This document shows positions 8,103 to 19,455 of a stretch of DNA of 64,000 bases, in pieces. Location: positions 62,001 to 126,000 of the forward strand of contig CACZAN010000016.1 of NCBI GenBank assembly GCA_902779165.1, written 5' to 3'. The notes under the pieces were generated by a model. The model did not search any database and was not told where the DNA came from. It was given only the letters and a program-made list of their open reading frames with translations. The stretch is from an uncultured Bacteroidales bacterium. GTDB taxonomy: Bacteria > Bacteroidota > Bacteroidia > Bacteroidales > Bacteroidaceae. Positions within the stretch are counted from its first letter, which is position 1. Every line of letters begins with the position of its first letter. A program made the position numbers and the translations under genes.

Positions 8103-10067
8103 CTAATTGGTCTTTTGGTTCCTGATTAAGAAATAGAAGTAATAGAAGGTGCTGCCGAACTGGGGATAGAAAGCGATGGCTTTCTGCTCCTCGGTCATAG
8201 GCCCACACTGTTCGTTGAACTTCATGAATCGTTCGTAGCTGTCGCGCACTTCAGGGTCAAAGGGCATGCGTGAGATGTTGACCTTGTTCTCGAGATGACC
8301 ATAGAGGTAAGCGGCTTCTTGATAGTGACGGGGCATGTGAATTGTAGGATGCATTGTTGCAAACTTCATGAAACGAGGCCAAAAGAGGTCGATATCTTTC
8401 ATCTGCAGTGCACTGATGAGAGTCTGTTCCTGGAACAGCGGGTCGTCACCGTTTCCATGAGCGAAGGTCTGCATAAGGTACATTTCAACGAGGGTGTTGT
8501 CGCCATCCAATCGGTTGGGATAGGTCATCAGGTGCATGATGGGTGCGAATTCCTTCAGGTCGCGTTCACTCATGAGAGGTTTTCCTGCCTTCACAGAGGC
8601 CTCCAGTTTCTCCAAGTCAAATGCATCGGGCGACTTCAGCAGTAGCTCGTAGTGTTCTGCCCATTGGCGGTGGAAGCGTGTCTGCTTCAGATAGTTCAGG
8701 TACTTGCGGGCTACTTCCCATTCTTGGTTGAGGAGGCTGGTGCGGGCCATCAGCTTGAAGGTCTCTGCCTTCCATCCGAATTCCACGCCGTCTTCCATGC
8801 ACCAACGGTAACTGAAGTTCTCCTTGCCGTAGTGATAATACACGAGTTTGCCGCCAATCTGTGCCATGTGAACACGCCACGGGGCGTTTTGCAGGGTGGC
8901 CCCTTCGGGATAAGTAAACATCTCGTCGCCGGCACGCCCAAGGCGGAAGAGGGCGAGGTTCTTGAACATCACTATCTGGCGGGTGGGCTTCACGTCGCTG
9001 CTTCCGTCGCGAGCGATGCGGAGCACACGTTCCCAGTCGAGGTCTTCGATAGCGTGGTACATGGCCAGTTCCTTTTGGAAATTTGCATCGTGGTACCAAA
9101 CCTTGCTGACGCCGATGATTCCTAATCCAACCAGTACTACAGCAATAGTACTCTTCATCCACTGCTTCCATCGTTTGGCGAAGGGGAACCCGTCGCAGAC
9201 ACTGACAATTACGATGAGGGTAAACGCAAGGATAATGGCATAGTAGGGCAGCCGATAGACGGCAAAAATCTCCTTTCCGTAGCGCAAAGAGGGCATGGCG
9301 GCGACATATACCAGATTGCGCTGGGTCATCTCGAAGAGGCGTCCGTAGTAGATTTGCGGAACGGCAGCGATGAGCACCAGGGCGAAAATGAGGTAGAGCG
9401 TGAATCGCTTAAGGTTGAACGTGGAGTCTTCGGCCTTCGGGGGAAGAATTCCTAACAGTCCTGTTGCTCCGAGGGCCCAAGCACCGAAAAGAGGATAACC
9501 CACAATGCAAACGAGTGCCATCCAAATGAAGCGTGCCCAGAGGGCGGCCTTGTCGGAAAGGACGTTGTCGAGAAGACGCTGGACACTCAGGCAGAGAACA
9601 GCGAAGAGCACTCCGACAGTAGGCACAAGAAGATGACCCTGAAGCTTCTGATAGTAAACCCAGTAGCCTGTCTGCACAAAGCAGGCCATCAGAGCGAGGG
9701 GCACCAACACGGTCAGAAGTCTCCACGGGCCGCGAAGGCGATAGATCCAGATGAGCAGGGCACAGATGATGAGCCATAAGCCGCAGAGGATGCTGATGCC
9801 AAGCCAAGGATAATAGAAGTACTGGGTCAGATAGGTGGCGAACCACGAGGCCGTACCGCCCGGGTATTGCATCAGGGTTTTCCAGTATAATCCTGTGGGC
9901 AGCCAGAGGTTCAGCTCCTGTGCTCGCCAGAGTAGTTCATTTTCTTTGTGGACAAGTGAAAAACCTGCCACCACCACTACGCCGATAATGGATAAATACC
10001 ATAGGGAATCTGTCCATTTCGGATGAGTGGGGGTGACAGGTTGTTTTCTTGAAGAGCTCTCTTTCAT
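8103..10067 (-). CDS. DUF6057-like polytopic membrane protein
   Basis: This 654-residue inner-membrane protein has a short basic N-terminus, then about eight to nine hydrophobic segments over residues 20-345 (for example LWYLSIIGVVVVAGFSLV, LICALLIWIYRL, FALVLIAAVPQIYY, IAVVLVGLGIIGVSKVWY). A soluble helical C-terminal half of about 300 residues follows, perhaps repeat-like. The pattern fits the Bacteroidetes family I know as DUF6057, for which no function is established. It begins 7 nt after the beta-galactosidase stop and is followed by the PD40 lipoprotein, so the two are probably co-transcribed and may form an envelope unit. The family name is from memory and not checked. Confidence 0.65.
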   Translation of the reverse strand: MKESSSRKQPVTPTHPKWTDSLWYLSIIGVVVVAGFSLVHKENELLWRAQELNLWLPTGLYWKTLMQYPGGTASWFATYLTQYFYYPWLGISILCGLWLIICALLIWIYRLRGPWRLLTVLVPLALMACFVQTGYWVYYQKLQGHLLVPTVGVLFAVLCLSVQRLLDNVLSDKAALWARFIWMALVCIVGYPLFGAWALGATGLLGILPPKAEDSTFNLKRFTLYLIFALVLIAAVPQIYYGRLFEMTQRNLVYVAAMPSLRYGKEIFAVYRLPYYAIILAFTLIVIVSVCDGFPFAKRWKQWMKSTIAVVLVGLGIIGVSKVWYHDANFQKELAMYHAIEDLDWERVLRIARDGSSDVKPTRQIVMFKNLALFRLGRAGDEMFTYPEGATLQNAPWRVHMAQIGGKLVYYHYGKENFSYRWCMEDGVEFGWKAETFKLMARTSLLNQEWEVARKYLNYLKQTRFHRQWAEHYELLLKSPDAFDLEKLEASVKAGKPLMSERDLKEFAPIMHLMTYPNRLDGDNTLVEMYLMQTFAHGNGDDPLFQEQTLISALQMKDIDLFWPRFMKFATMHPTIHMPRHYQEAAYLYGHLENKVNISRMPFDPEVRDSYERFMKFNEQCGPMTEEQKAIAFYPQFGSTFYYFYFLIRNQKTN

Positions 10068-10074
10068 TTAATTG

Positions 10075-13245
<3,171 letters not shown>

Positions 13246-13265
13246 TTAAAAGGTGTTTTATGGCG

Positions 13266-13297
13266 CAAAGATAGTGAAAAAATAGACACGCGCCCAA
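13266..13297 (-). promoter_or_regulatory. Promoter of the beta-galactosidase operon
   Basis: On the minus strand, 13273-13266 reads TATCTTTG (-7 type TAnnTTTG) and 13297-13295 reads TTG (-33 type), with a 21-nt spacer. Transcription would begin near 13259, giving a leader of about 29 nt before the ATG at 13230. Confidence 0.7.
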
Positions 13298-13366
13298 CTT
13301 TTTGAAAGAAAAAGTGATTTGTGGTCTGTTTTTGTCTCCGCTTCGCTCGCAAGAGGCTCAAAACAA

Positions 13367-13402
13367 TGCCGCCAAAGGGTCGTTCAAAACCCTTTGGCGG
13401 CA
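13367..13402 (-). terminator. Perfect 13-bp hairpin, probable terminator of the SusCD/fasciclin operon
   Basis: Arms 13367-13379 (TGCCGCCAAAGGG) and 13390-13402 are perfectly complementary with a 10-nt loop. On the minus strand the stem is followed by ttgtttt, a weak T run. It lies between the stop of the second SusD gene and the promoter of the beta-galactosidase operon, where a terminator is expected. Confidence 0.65.
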
Positions 13403-13417
13403 AAAATGTACACATGA

Positions 13418-13614
13418 ATACGTCTTTGAAAGATTTTCCTGTCGTTGTCGGCAAGATGTCTTGTCGTTGTGGGCAGATCGTCTGTTCGTTATGGGCAAGT
13501 CGTCAGGTCGTCTTCCATCTTATGTATAGACGTAAACGACTTTATGTATATACGTCTTCGTCTTTACGTATATACGTCTTTGCCCCGACGTATATATGTC
13601 TTTTCAACGGTCTA
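13418..13614. repeat. Nine-unit degenerate 22-bp tandem array
   Basis: Units start at 13418, 13440, 13462, 13484, 13506, 13528, 13550, 13572 and 13594 with an exact 22-bp step. Nearly all carry a cgt core at unit positions 4-6 (atacgtcttt, tgtcgttgtc, atacgtcttc). The last units pair to give acgtatatacgt palindromes across their junctions. The array fills the interval between the terminator hairpin and the SusD stop, about 120-350 nt upstream of the beta-galactosidase promoter. The function is unknown. Confidence 0.7.
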
Positions 13615-16005
13615 CTACTTCTGCGGCAACTTGAAGTACCAGTTCTTCTCGTTCTGCAGGAAGGAGCGGAGCGAACCGTCGGTGTTGCCAGTACGGTTGG
13701 CTACACGCTTGGCCAGTTCGTCAGCACTGTTGCAGAAGCGGCTGTAGCAGACGAGGTCGTAGAAGCGGTTGCCCTCGAAAGCCGTCTCCAGTGCCAATTC
13801 ATCCAGGATGAGGTGAGCAATGGCTTTCTGTACCTTCGGGAGGTTGGCCTGGTCGTAAATCTCAGCCTTGGTCATGGTGGCCTCGTTGTCCTGAGTCAGC
13901 ATCTTATTGATCTGGTCGATGTAGTTGAAGGTGGTGTTCTGCTCGTTGAAGTAGATGTGGCCGCAACCACGGGTGTGGATGCCGGCGGTGACGGGTTCGC
14001 CGTTGAAGTTACCGTTGTTGTTGGGGTAAGCCACATAGGAACTCAGCTGGTACTGTGTCTCGCCACCGCGAGCGTAGTAGGTTACATCGCTCGCCTCGCC
14101 ACGCAGGTAGATTGTGGCGAAGTTGAGGTACGGAGCAGCCTTGGCAGCCTTCATCTCCCACTTGGAGATATGGTTGCAGACAACGTTCGTGTTGGATTCG
14201 CTCATCCAGTTTTCCCACTCGATAGCCTTCTGGTAGAGGTTGGCGCTGATGGCCTGGAGGTGAGCAGTGTAAGTCTCGTAGAAAGCATGTTCTGCGGGGT
14301 TAGTGTAGACCTTTTCTCCCTCAACTTCCTCATAATCCAAACCTTTAGCCAGAATCTCTATGAGTTCCTGGGCGTTGGCGGGCGAGAATGCGAAGACAGA
14401 GTCGGCTGCCACGGCGCTCTGATATACGTGGTACATCATAGCCTGGTTTGTGGTATAGAACGTGGTGTCGCCGGCAGCGGTGATTTCGCTCTTATCGTAG
14501 TAGACATACGACTTGGGCTCATACTGCTGCTCGCTGGTGGGCAACCAACTGCTGTTGCCGCAGAGACCGCTCTTCAGGATTGCGAAAGCATAACCCGGGA
14601 AGCCGGCACCATTCAGAGCTTGGGCAAAATGCAGCCACACATTACCCTTACGATAGATGATGGGGTAGGCGGTTGGGAAGGAAACTCCGTGGGTGACATA
14701 GGTTACTCTCCCTGAAGATATGGATGAAGTAGACATACACTGCTTCATCACGAAGTTCACTTCCTCTGTGCCGTCGCCATGAAGGTAATCCTGGAAGTTC
14801 TCTGTGGACATCTTAATACGGGCATCGCCAGCATCTTTGAGAACCATGCAACTGGCTACGCCACCACTGACGAGATAGGTTTCGTAGTCTTGGGCGGCGT
14901 TGAGGTTCTCGTAGGCTTTCGAACGGCTGAGCTGGTGCTCGAAGTTCGTAGAGAGGTTTACGCTGACTACGGTCAGGGTATCCTCAGAGGTGGAGTTTAC
15001 GGAAATCTCAGAATCGAAACCGAAGAGTTCCTGCACGCCACGCTGCACGCTACCCCAGAGTTTGCTCTGAGAACTCGGAATGACAGTGATGACTTCACGG
15101 GTACGGGTAGCTTCAGTGTTCTCTCCGAACATGAATTCCCAAGAGGAAGAGAACAACTGAACTGTCTCATCGCGTTGACTGCGGGAGAGTGTTCCATAAT
15201 AGTCATTTGCCGGCAACACGCCGCCATAAGAGGTGTTGAAGTAGTCGTAGTAGTAGCCTGCTGCCTTGGCATAATCTGCCTGCTGGCCCTGCTTGGCCTT
15301 GAGGAGATAGATATCACCGAGGACCAGGTTCTGCGGGAAGAGGCAGAGGGTGCTGTGGCACATGGATGAATAATTGCCATAGTTCACGCGGTCTACGTTG
15401 CGAACCTCCTCAAGCTGAGTGACTACCTTCGTGTTGGTGAAGTTATCAGCGTTGACGGTGGTAGCCGTGTTCTTCCAGAAGTCTTCCATCTGTGCGGTGG
15501 AGAGCATGGGAGTATCGAAGTAGGGCACTTCGCCGTAGGCCAGGATGAGTTGCATGTAGACCCATGCACGGATGCTGGCTACTTGCGCGTATTCCTTAAT
15601 CATGACGCTCTTGTTGGTGCCGGTCTTCTTCAGTGTGTCGCACTGTTGAATGTAGGCATTACAGGAGTTGATGATCTTGTAGAAGTCGCTGGCTTTCAGA
15701 TAACGGTTGGAACCGTCGGAAGCATCACCCGTGGAGCCGAAGTCAAGGATGGAATGGATAGAGTCACTGATGTACTCCGTGGGCTGAACTAAATCGCCAC
15801 GGCACTCGCCGAGGATGACGTAGCGCTCGGAAATCGCTTGCAGTTCCTTGAGGATGCCCCAGTAGGAATAGAGCGTATCGGAGGCGATGGCATCAACCTC
15901 GTTGTGACGGTCCATGTCCGGGGTGAGCATGTCCTCGCAGGAAGTAAAGCCAAAGCCTGTCGTGAGTGCGAGGAGAAGAATGGAAATGATATTCTTTTTC
16001 ATCAT
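13615..16005 (-). CDS. SusD/RagB-family surface glycan-binding lipoprotein, oversized
   Basis: This 796-residue lipoprotein has lipobox GFTSC followed by acidic residues (EDMLTPD), typical of surface export in Bacteroidetes. SusD partners cap the SusC channel and bind its ligand. SusD-like features include the N-terminal segment around YWGILKELQAISERY, the helical stretch ASIRAWVYMQLILAYGEVPY near 160, and a C-terminal LALETAFEGNRFYDLVCYSRF. The protein is roughly 200-250 residues longer than usual, the extra length lying mostly between residues 250 and 600. The start may be at 16005 or one codon in at 16002. It is the last gene of the eight-gene operon and begins 9 nt after the SusC stop. 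Confidence 0.88.
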   Translation of the reverse strand: MMKKNIISILLLALTTGFGFTSCEDMLTPDMDRHNEVDAIASDTLYSYWGILKELQAISERYVILGECRGDLVQPTEYISDSIHSILDFGSTGDASDGSNRYLKASDFYKIINSCNAYIQQCDTLKKTGTNKSVMIKEYAQVASIRAWVYMQLILAYGEVPYFDTPMLSTAQMEDFWKNTATTVNADNFTNTKVVTQLEEVRNVDRVNYGNYSSMCHSTLCLFPQNLVLGDIYLLKAKQGQQADYAKAAGYYYDYFNTSYGGVLPANDYYGTLSRSQRDETVQLFSSSWEFMFGENTEATRTREVITVIPSSQSKLWGSVQRGVQELFGFDSEISVNSTSEDTLTVVSVNLSTNFEHQLSRSKAYENLNAAQDYETYLVSGGVASCMVLKDAGDARIKMSTENFQDYLHGDGTEEVNFVMKQCMSTSSISSGRVTYVTHGVSFPTAYPIIYRKGNVWLHFAQALNGAGFPGYAFAILKSGLCGNSSWLPTSEQQYEPKSYVYYDKSEITAAGDTTFYTTNQAMMYHVYQSAVAADSVFAFSPANAQELIEILAKGLDYEEVEGEKVYTNPAEHAFYETYTAHLQAISANLYQKAIEWENWMSESNTNVVCNHISKWEMKAAKAAPYLNFATIYLRGEASDVTYYARGGETQYQLSSYVAYPNNNGNFNGEPVTAGIHTRGCGHIYFNEQNTTFNYIDQINKMLTQDNEATMTKAEIYDQANLPKVQKAIAHLILDELALETAFEGNRFYDLVCYSRFCNSADELAKRVANRTGNTDGSLRSFLQNEKNWYFKLPQK

Positions 16006-16014
16006 GTTGTCGTA

Positions 16015-19000
16015 TTAGAGGTTGATAGTTACACCGAGATTGAAGTTGCGACCCACGGAGAGAAGGCCTGTGTCAATACCTTGATAGAGGGTGCTGTTGC
16101 GGCTCGACATTTCGGGATCAACTCCGTGGTACTTGGTGACCGTGAAGACATTGTTGGCCTCACCCCAAATGCGCAGGCCCATCAGCCAGCTGCTCTTTAC
16201 GGGGAAGGTGTAGGTGAGTCGCACGTTCTTCAGCTTCAGGTAGCTGCCGTCGTCAATCCAGCGGTCAGACATTCTCTCGTTGTTGCGCCAGTCTTCGCTG
16301 TCCATGTAGCATACCTTGGGCACGTCGGTCTGCTGACCTTCATAGGTCCAACGGTTCTGCATAGCGGTCGTCTGGTTGTAGGTGGTGTTTCCGCCTTCGA
16401 GGATGGAACGCTGGTAGTTGTAGACGTCGTTGCCGAGGGAGTACTTGAAGTTCATATCCAATCGGAGGTTCTTCCAGTTGAGGGCTGTGAAGATGCTGCC
16501 GTAGATGTCGGGGTTCGGGTTGCCGATAACTACGCGGTCTGCATCGTCGATAACACCGTCGTTGTTCTGGTCCACGAAGCGGACGTCGCCAGCCTGGAAG
16601 TTACGATACTTCTGATTGGCATCCTTGAGACCGGTGGGGTACTTCAAATAGCCGAGGCTACCTGCCGAGCGGGCTGCGGCATCGTCGGCCAGCACGCCGT
16701 TTGTTTCCCAACCATAGAAGGAACCTGCGGCATAGCCTACAGCTGTGATAATGTTGTCGGTGCCGTAGATGCTGCTGGTGTAGCCATTAATGGTTTTCAC
16801 GATGTTGTTGTTGGAATCCTTAATATACATCGTGTTGGGCAACTTGGTAATCTCGTTGTTGTAGTGGCCGATACGTGCTCCTACTTCCCACTTCCAGTCC
16901 TTCTTGTTAAGAAGAGCTGCGTTGGCGTGGAATTCGAAACCGCGGTTCTTCATCTGGCCATCGTTGGTCCAGTACTGGCTGACGCCGGCGATGTAGTCCA
17001 GATCCTTCAGGGTGAGCAGGTTGTCGGTCTTGCTCCAGAAGAGGTCAATACCAGCGTTCAGACGGTTGTTGAAGAACGAACCTTCGAGGCCTACGTTCCA
17101 GCGTGTCGTCGTTTCCCACTGAATGCCGGTGTTCTCGATATTCTCGAGGACGAGACCTACGGTGTTGCGGCTGAACTGCTTGCTGGCCCAGTAAGTACGG
17201 GCGGCGTAGTAGTCGATGCCGTCGTTACCGCTCTGGTCCACACCAGCCGTGAGTTTCAGGTACTGCACTCCGCGACCCGTCTTGAACCAAGGTTCGCTGG
17301 AGATGAGCCATCCGAGTTGCAGACTTGGGAAGAAGCCCCAGCTGACGCCTGCCAGTTTGAAGCCACTCTTCGTTTCCTTACCGAAACGGCTGCTGGCCTG
17401 AGCAGAAGCTGTGAACTGTGCGAAGTAGCGGTTCATGAAGTTGTAGTCGGCGTTGACATAGTAGGCCATGTCTATCCAGTTGTCCTTTGTACCACCATAG
17501 TTGATGTAACCCATGTTCTTGGAAATGAATGGCAGCTTGTCGTTCTCATTGTTATAACCACGCATGTAGGTGTAGCTGTAGCTGTAGTTATTGTAGCGCC
17601 AGCCGCCGAAGGCATGGATGGTGTGAGCACCGTAAGTGTTGCCCCATTCGATGCGGAGGTCATTGTTGATGGTGGTTTCCTTTGTGAACTGAGTCTTCAG
17701 GACTGAGGTGATGTAACCCAGGTCGGTCAGTTGGTAAGGAGTGGTACCTGCGATAGGCAGGAAGTACTTCTCGTTGTTACGGTTCAAAGTGTAGTTGAAG
17801 CGGTCGCTGATGGCCAGATGATCGTTAATCTGATACTTCGGAGCGAAGTTGATTAGAATCTGTGTCAACTCAGCATAGTTCTTGTTCTTACCTTCACCGT
17901 TGGCGATGATCCAATAAGGATTACGCAGGCTCTCGTTGATACCGAGGGAACGGGGGAATACGAAGGGGTTCTGCACCCACTTACCAGAGAGGTTTGTGCT
18001 GGCATATTTACCTGCATAGTCATCGGAGAGCTCCAGCCTCTTGGTGTTCTCATCGTAATAATAGGCATAGGGCGAGATGAACGGAGCCTGAACGAGACCG
18101 AGGACGTTCGACGAACCGATATTCTGCATGTCATAGTTCTCGCTCCAACCGTTGTCGAGCACATTGTAGCTTGTCTGGTTGTAGGCAATATCCAAGGCTG
18201 CACTAACCCTCTCGAACATCTTAATGTCGGTGTTGAAGCGGAGATTCAGGCGGCTGAAGTCATTGCCCTTGAGGGTGGACTTACCGTTCGTGTAGCCCAG
18301 GGAGAGGGCATACATACCGATGTCATCACCACCTTCAACGCTCACCTTGTAGTTCTGTGTGAAGGCTGTGCGGTACATGTCCTTCTGCCAGTCGGTGTTG
18401 TTGTTGTAGACGGGAGCATAGTAGTTGCTCGGGCTGTCGGAAAGGAAGGCAAACTGCTCGAGGCCGGCGGACTTGCTTTCGCGGATGTCCTGAATGGTGT
18501 TGGCCAAGTCGCCGAGATAACGCTTGTAGGCGGTACCGTCCATCATACTGAACTTACTGGGAGCCAGTTCCACGCCGCCGTAGATGCGGACGTTAATCTT
18601 TGTGGCCTGGCTGCGGCCGCGCTTGGTGGTGATGATGACGACACCGTTAGCGCCCTTTGCGCCATAGAGTGCAGTTCCGTTTTTCAGCACCTGTACGCTC
18701 TCTATGTTCTCGGGGTCGAGACCGGAGAGGAGGTTGTTGAAGTAGCCTTCATGGAGGCTGGTGCGCTCCAACTCAAGGTCAACCATATTGCCGTCGATGA
18801 TGAACAGCGGTTGGGCGTTGGCGTTGATGGAGTTGACACCACGGATAGTGAAATATGCACCTTGGGCAGGCTGTCCGCTACGGTTGATGGAGCGGAGGTC
18901 ACCTTCGAGGAGGCGCTGCATATCGGATTCAACGCTCAGAGAACTGGTCTCACTGAGTTTGGCCGTACGTTGGGCGGTGATGGTGGTGCCATCAGTATAG

Positions 19001-19422
19001 AACCCTTCGAACTTGTTGGCCAGCAGTTGGGCGTTCTGGTTCTCGCTGCCTTTAATGGCCAGCTGGAGGAGGTTGTAGTCAGGAGCGTCAATAACCAGCG
19101 CATGGCAGAAGGTAGGGACATCTAACTTGTAGGTTCCGTCTTCTTCCGTCAGCGTGGAATACTGGGGCAACTGCAGAGCCTGAACGCGTACACCGCCCAT
19201 GGGTAGGCCCGTGGCACCATCGGTGATGACACCAGCAACAGACTGCATGGGGTATTGCTTCGCAGGCTTCTTTTTGACGATGCGTCGGGGAGCCTCCACA
19301 GAGTCGACTTCGACTTCGTCGTCCTGAGCCATGGCTGGAGTGGAACCCAATCCTGCCAGGAGTACCAGGTAAAGACCGGTGCGAGCGGCCTTATCTAAGA
19401 TGGAAATACTGAATCTTTTCAT
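16015..19422 (-). CDS. SusC/RagA-family TonB-dependent outer-membrane transporter (second pair)
   Basis: This 1135-residue protein has a signal peptide (MKRFSISILDKAARTGLYL, cut near AMAQ). I preferred the start at 19422 over 19449 because it opens the signal peptide. A carboxypeptidase-regulatory-like domain lies at about 65-150 (VAGVITDGATGLPMGGVRV, then TEEDGTYKLDV). The plug follows, with FTIRGVNSINANAQPLFIID and ENIESVQVLKNGTALYGAKG, then a beta-barrel of about 850 residues ending in NLGVTINL. It imports a SusD-delivered oligomer using TonB energy. It sits 9 nt before its SusD partner and 33 nt after a fasciclin lipoprotein gene. Confidence 0.95.
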   Translation of the reverse strand: MKRFSISILDKAARTGLYLVLLAGLGSTPAMAQDDEVEVDSVEAPRRIVKKKPAKQYPMQSVAGVITDGATGLPMGGVRVQALQLPQYSTLTEEDGTYKLDVPTFCHALVIDAPDYNLLQLAIKGSENQNAQLLANKFEGFYTDGTTITAQRTAKLSETSSLSVESDMQRLLEGDLRSINRSGQPAQGAYFTIRGVNSINANAQPLFIIDGNMVDLELERTSLHEGYFNNLLSGLDPENIESVQVLKNGTALYGAKGANGVVIITTKRGRSQATKINVRIYGGVELAPSKFSMMDGTAYKRYLGDLANTIQDIRESKSAGLEQFAFLSDSPSNYYAPVYNNNTDWQKDMYRTAFTQNYKVSVEGGDDIGMYALSLGYTNGKSTLKGNDFSRLNLRFNTDIKMFERVSAALDIAYNQTSYNVLDNGWSENYDMQNIGSSNVLGLVQAPFISPYAYYYDENTKRLELSDDYAGKYASTNLSGKWVQNPFVFPRSLGINESLRNPYWIIANGEGKNKNYAELTQILINFAPKYQINDHLAISDRFNYTLNRNNEKYFLPIAGTTPYQLTDLGYITSVLKTQFTKETTINNDLRIEWGNTYGAHTIHAFGGWRYNNYSYSYTYMRGYNNENDKLPFISKNMGYINYGGTKDNWIDMAYYVNADYNFMNRYFAQFTASAQASSRFGKETKSGFKLAGVSWGFFPSLQLGWLISSEPWFKTGRGVQYLKLTAGVDQSGNDGIDYYAARTYWASKQFSRNTVGLVLENIENTGIQWETTTRWNVGLEGSFFNNRLNAGIDLFWSKTDNLLTLKDLDYIAGVSQYWTNDGQMKNRGFEFHANAALLNKKDWKWEVGARIGHYNNEITKLPNTMYIKDSNNNIVKTINGYTSSIYGTDNIITAVGYAAGSFYGWETNGVLADDAAARSAGSLGYLKYPTGLKDANQKYRNFQAGDVRFVDQNNDGVIDDADRVVIGNPNPDIYGSIFTALNWKNLRLDMNFKYSLGNDVYNYQRSILEGGNTTYNQTTAMQNRWTYEGQQTDVPKVCYMDSEDWRNNERMSDRWIDDGSYLKLKNVRLTYTFPVKSSWLMGLRIWGEANNVFTVTKYHGVDPEMSSRNSTLYQGIDTGLLSVGRNFNLGVTINL

Positions 19423-19455
19423 GTTTTCAGATTTTTTTGAAGTCAACAATTGGGG

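Noticed and set aside
8029-8208. Upstream extension of the PD40 lipoprotein to an ATG at 8208
   Set aside because: The added residues come from the palindromic element and from the 3' end of the DUF6057-like gene in another frame, and would bury the lipoprotein signal.
13418-13614. Possible CRISPR array
   Set aside because: The units abut at 22 bp and drift gradually; there are no conserved repeats separated by unique spacers and no cas gene nearby.
15838-17706. 622-codon open frame on the plus strand
   Set aside because: It is the antisense shadow of the SusC and SusD genes; the translated sequence is Val/Ala-rich without a recognisable fold.
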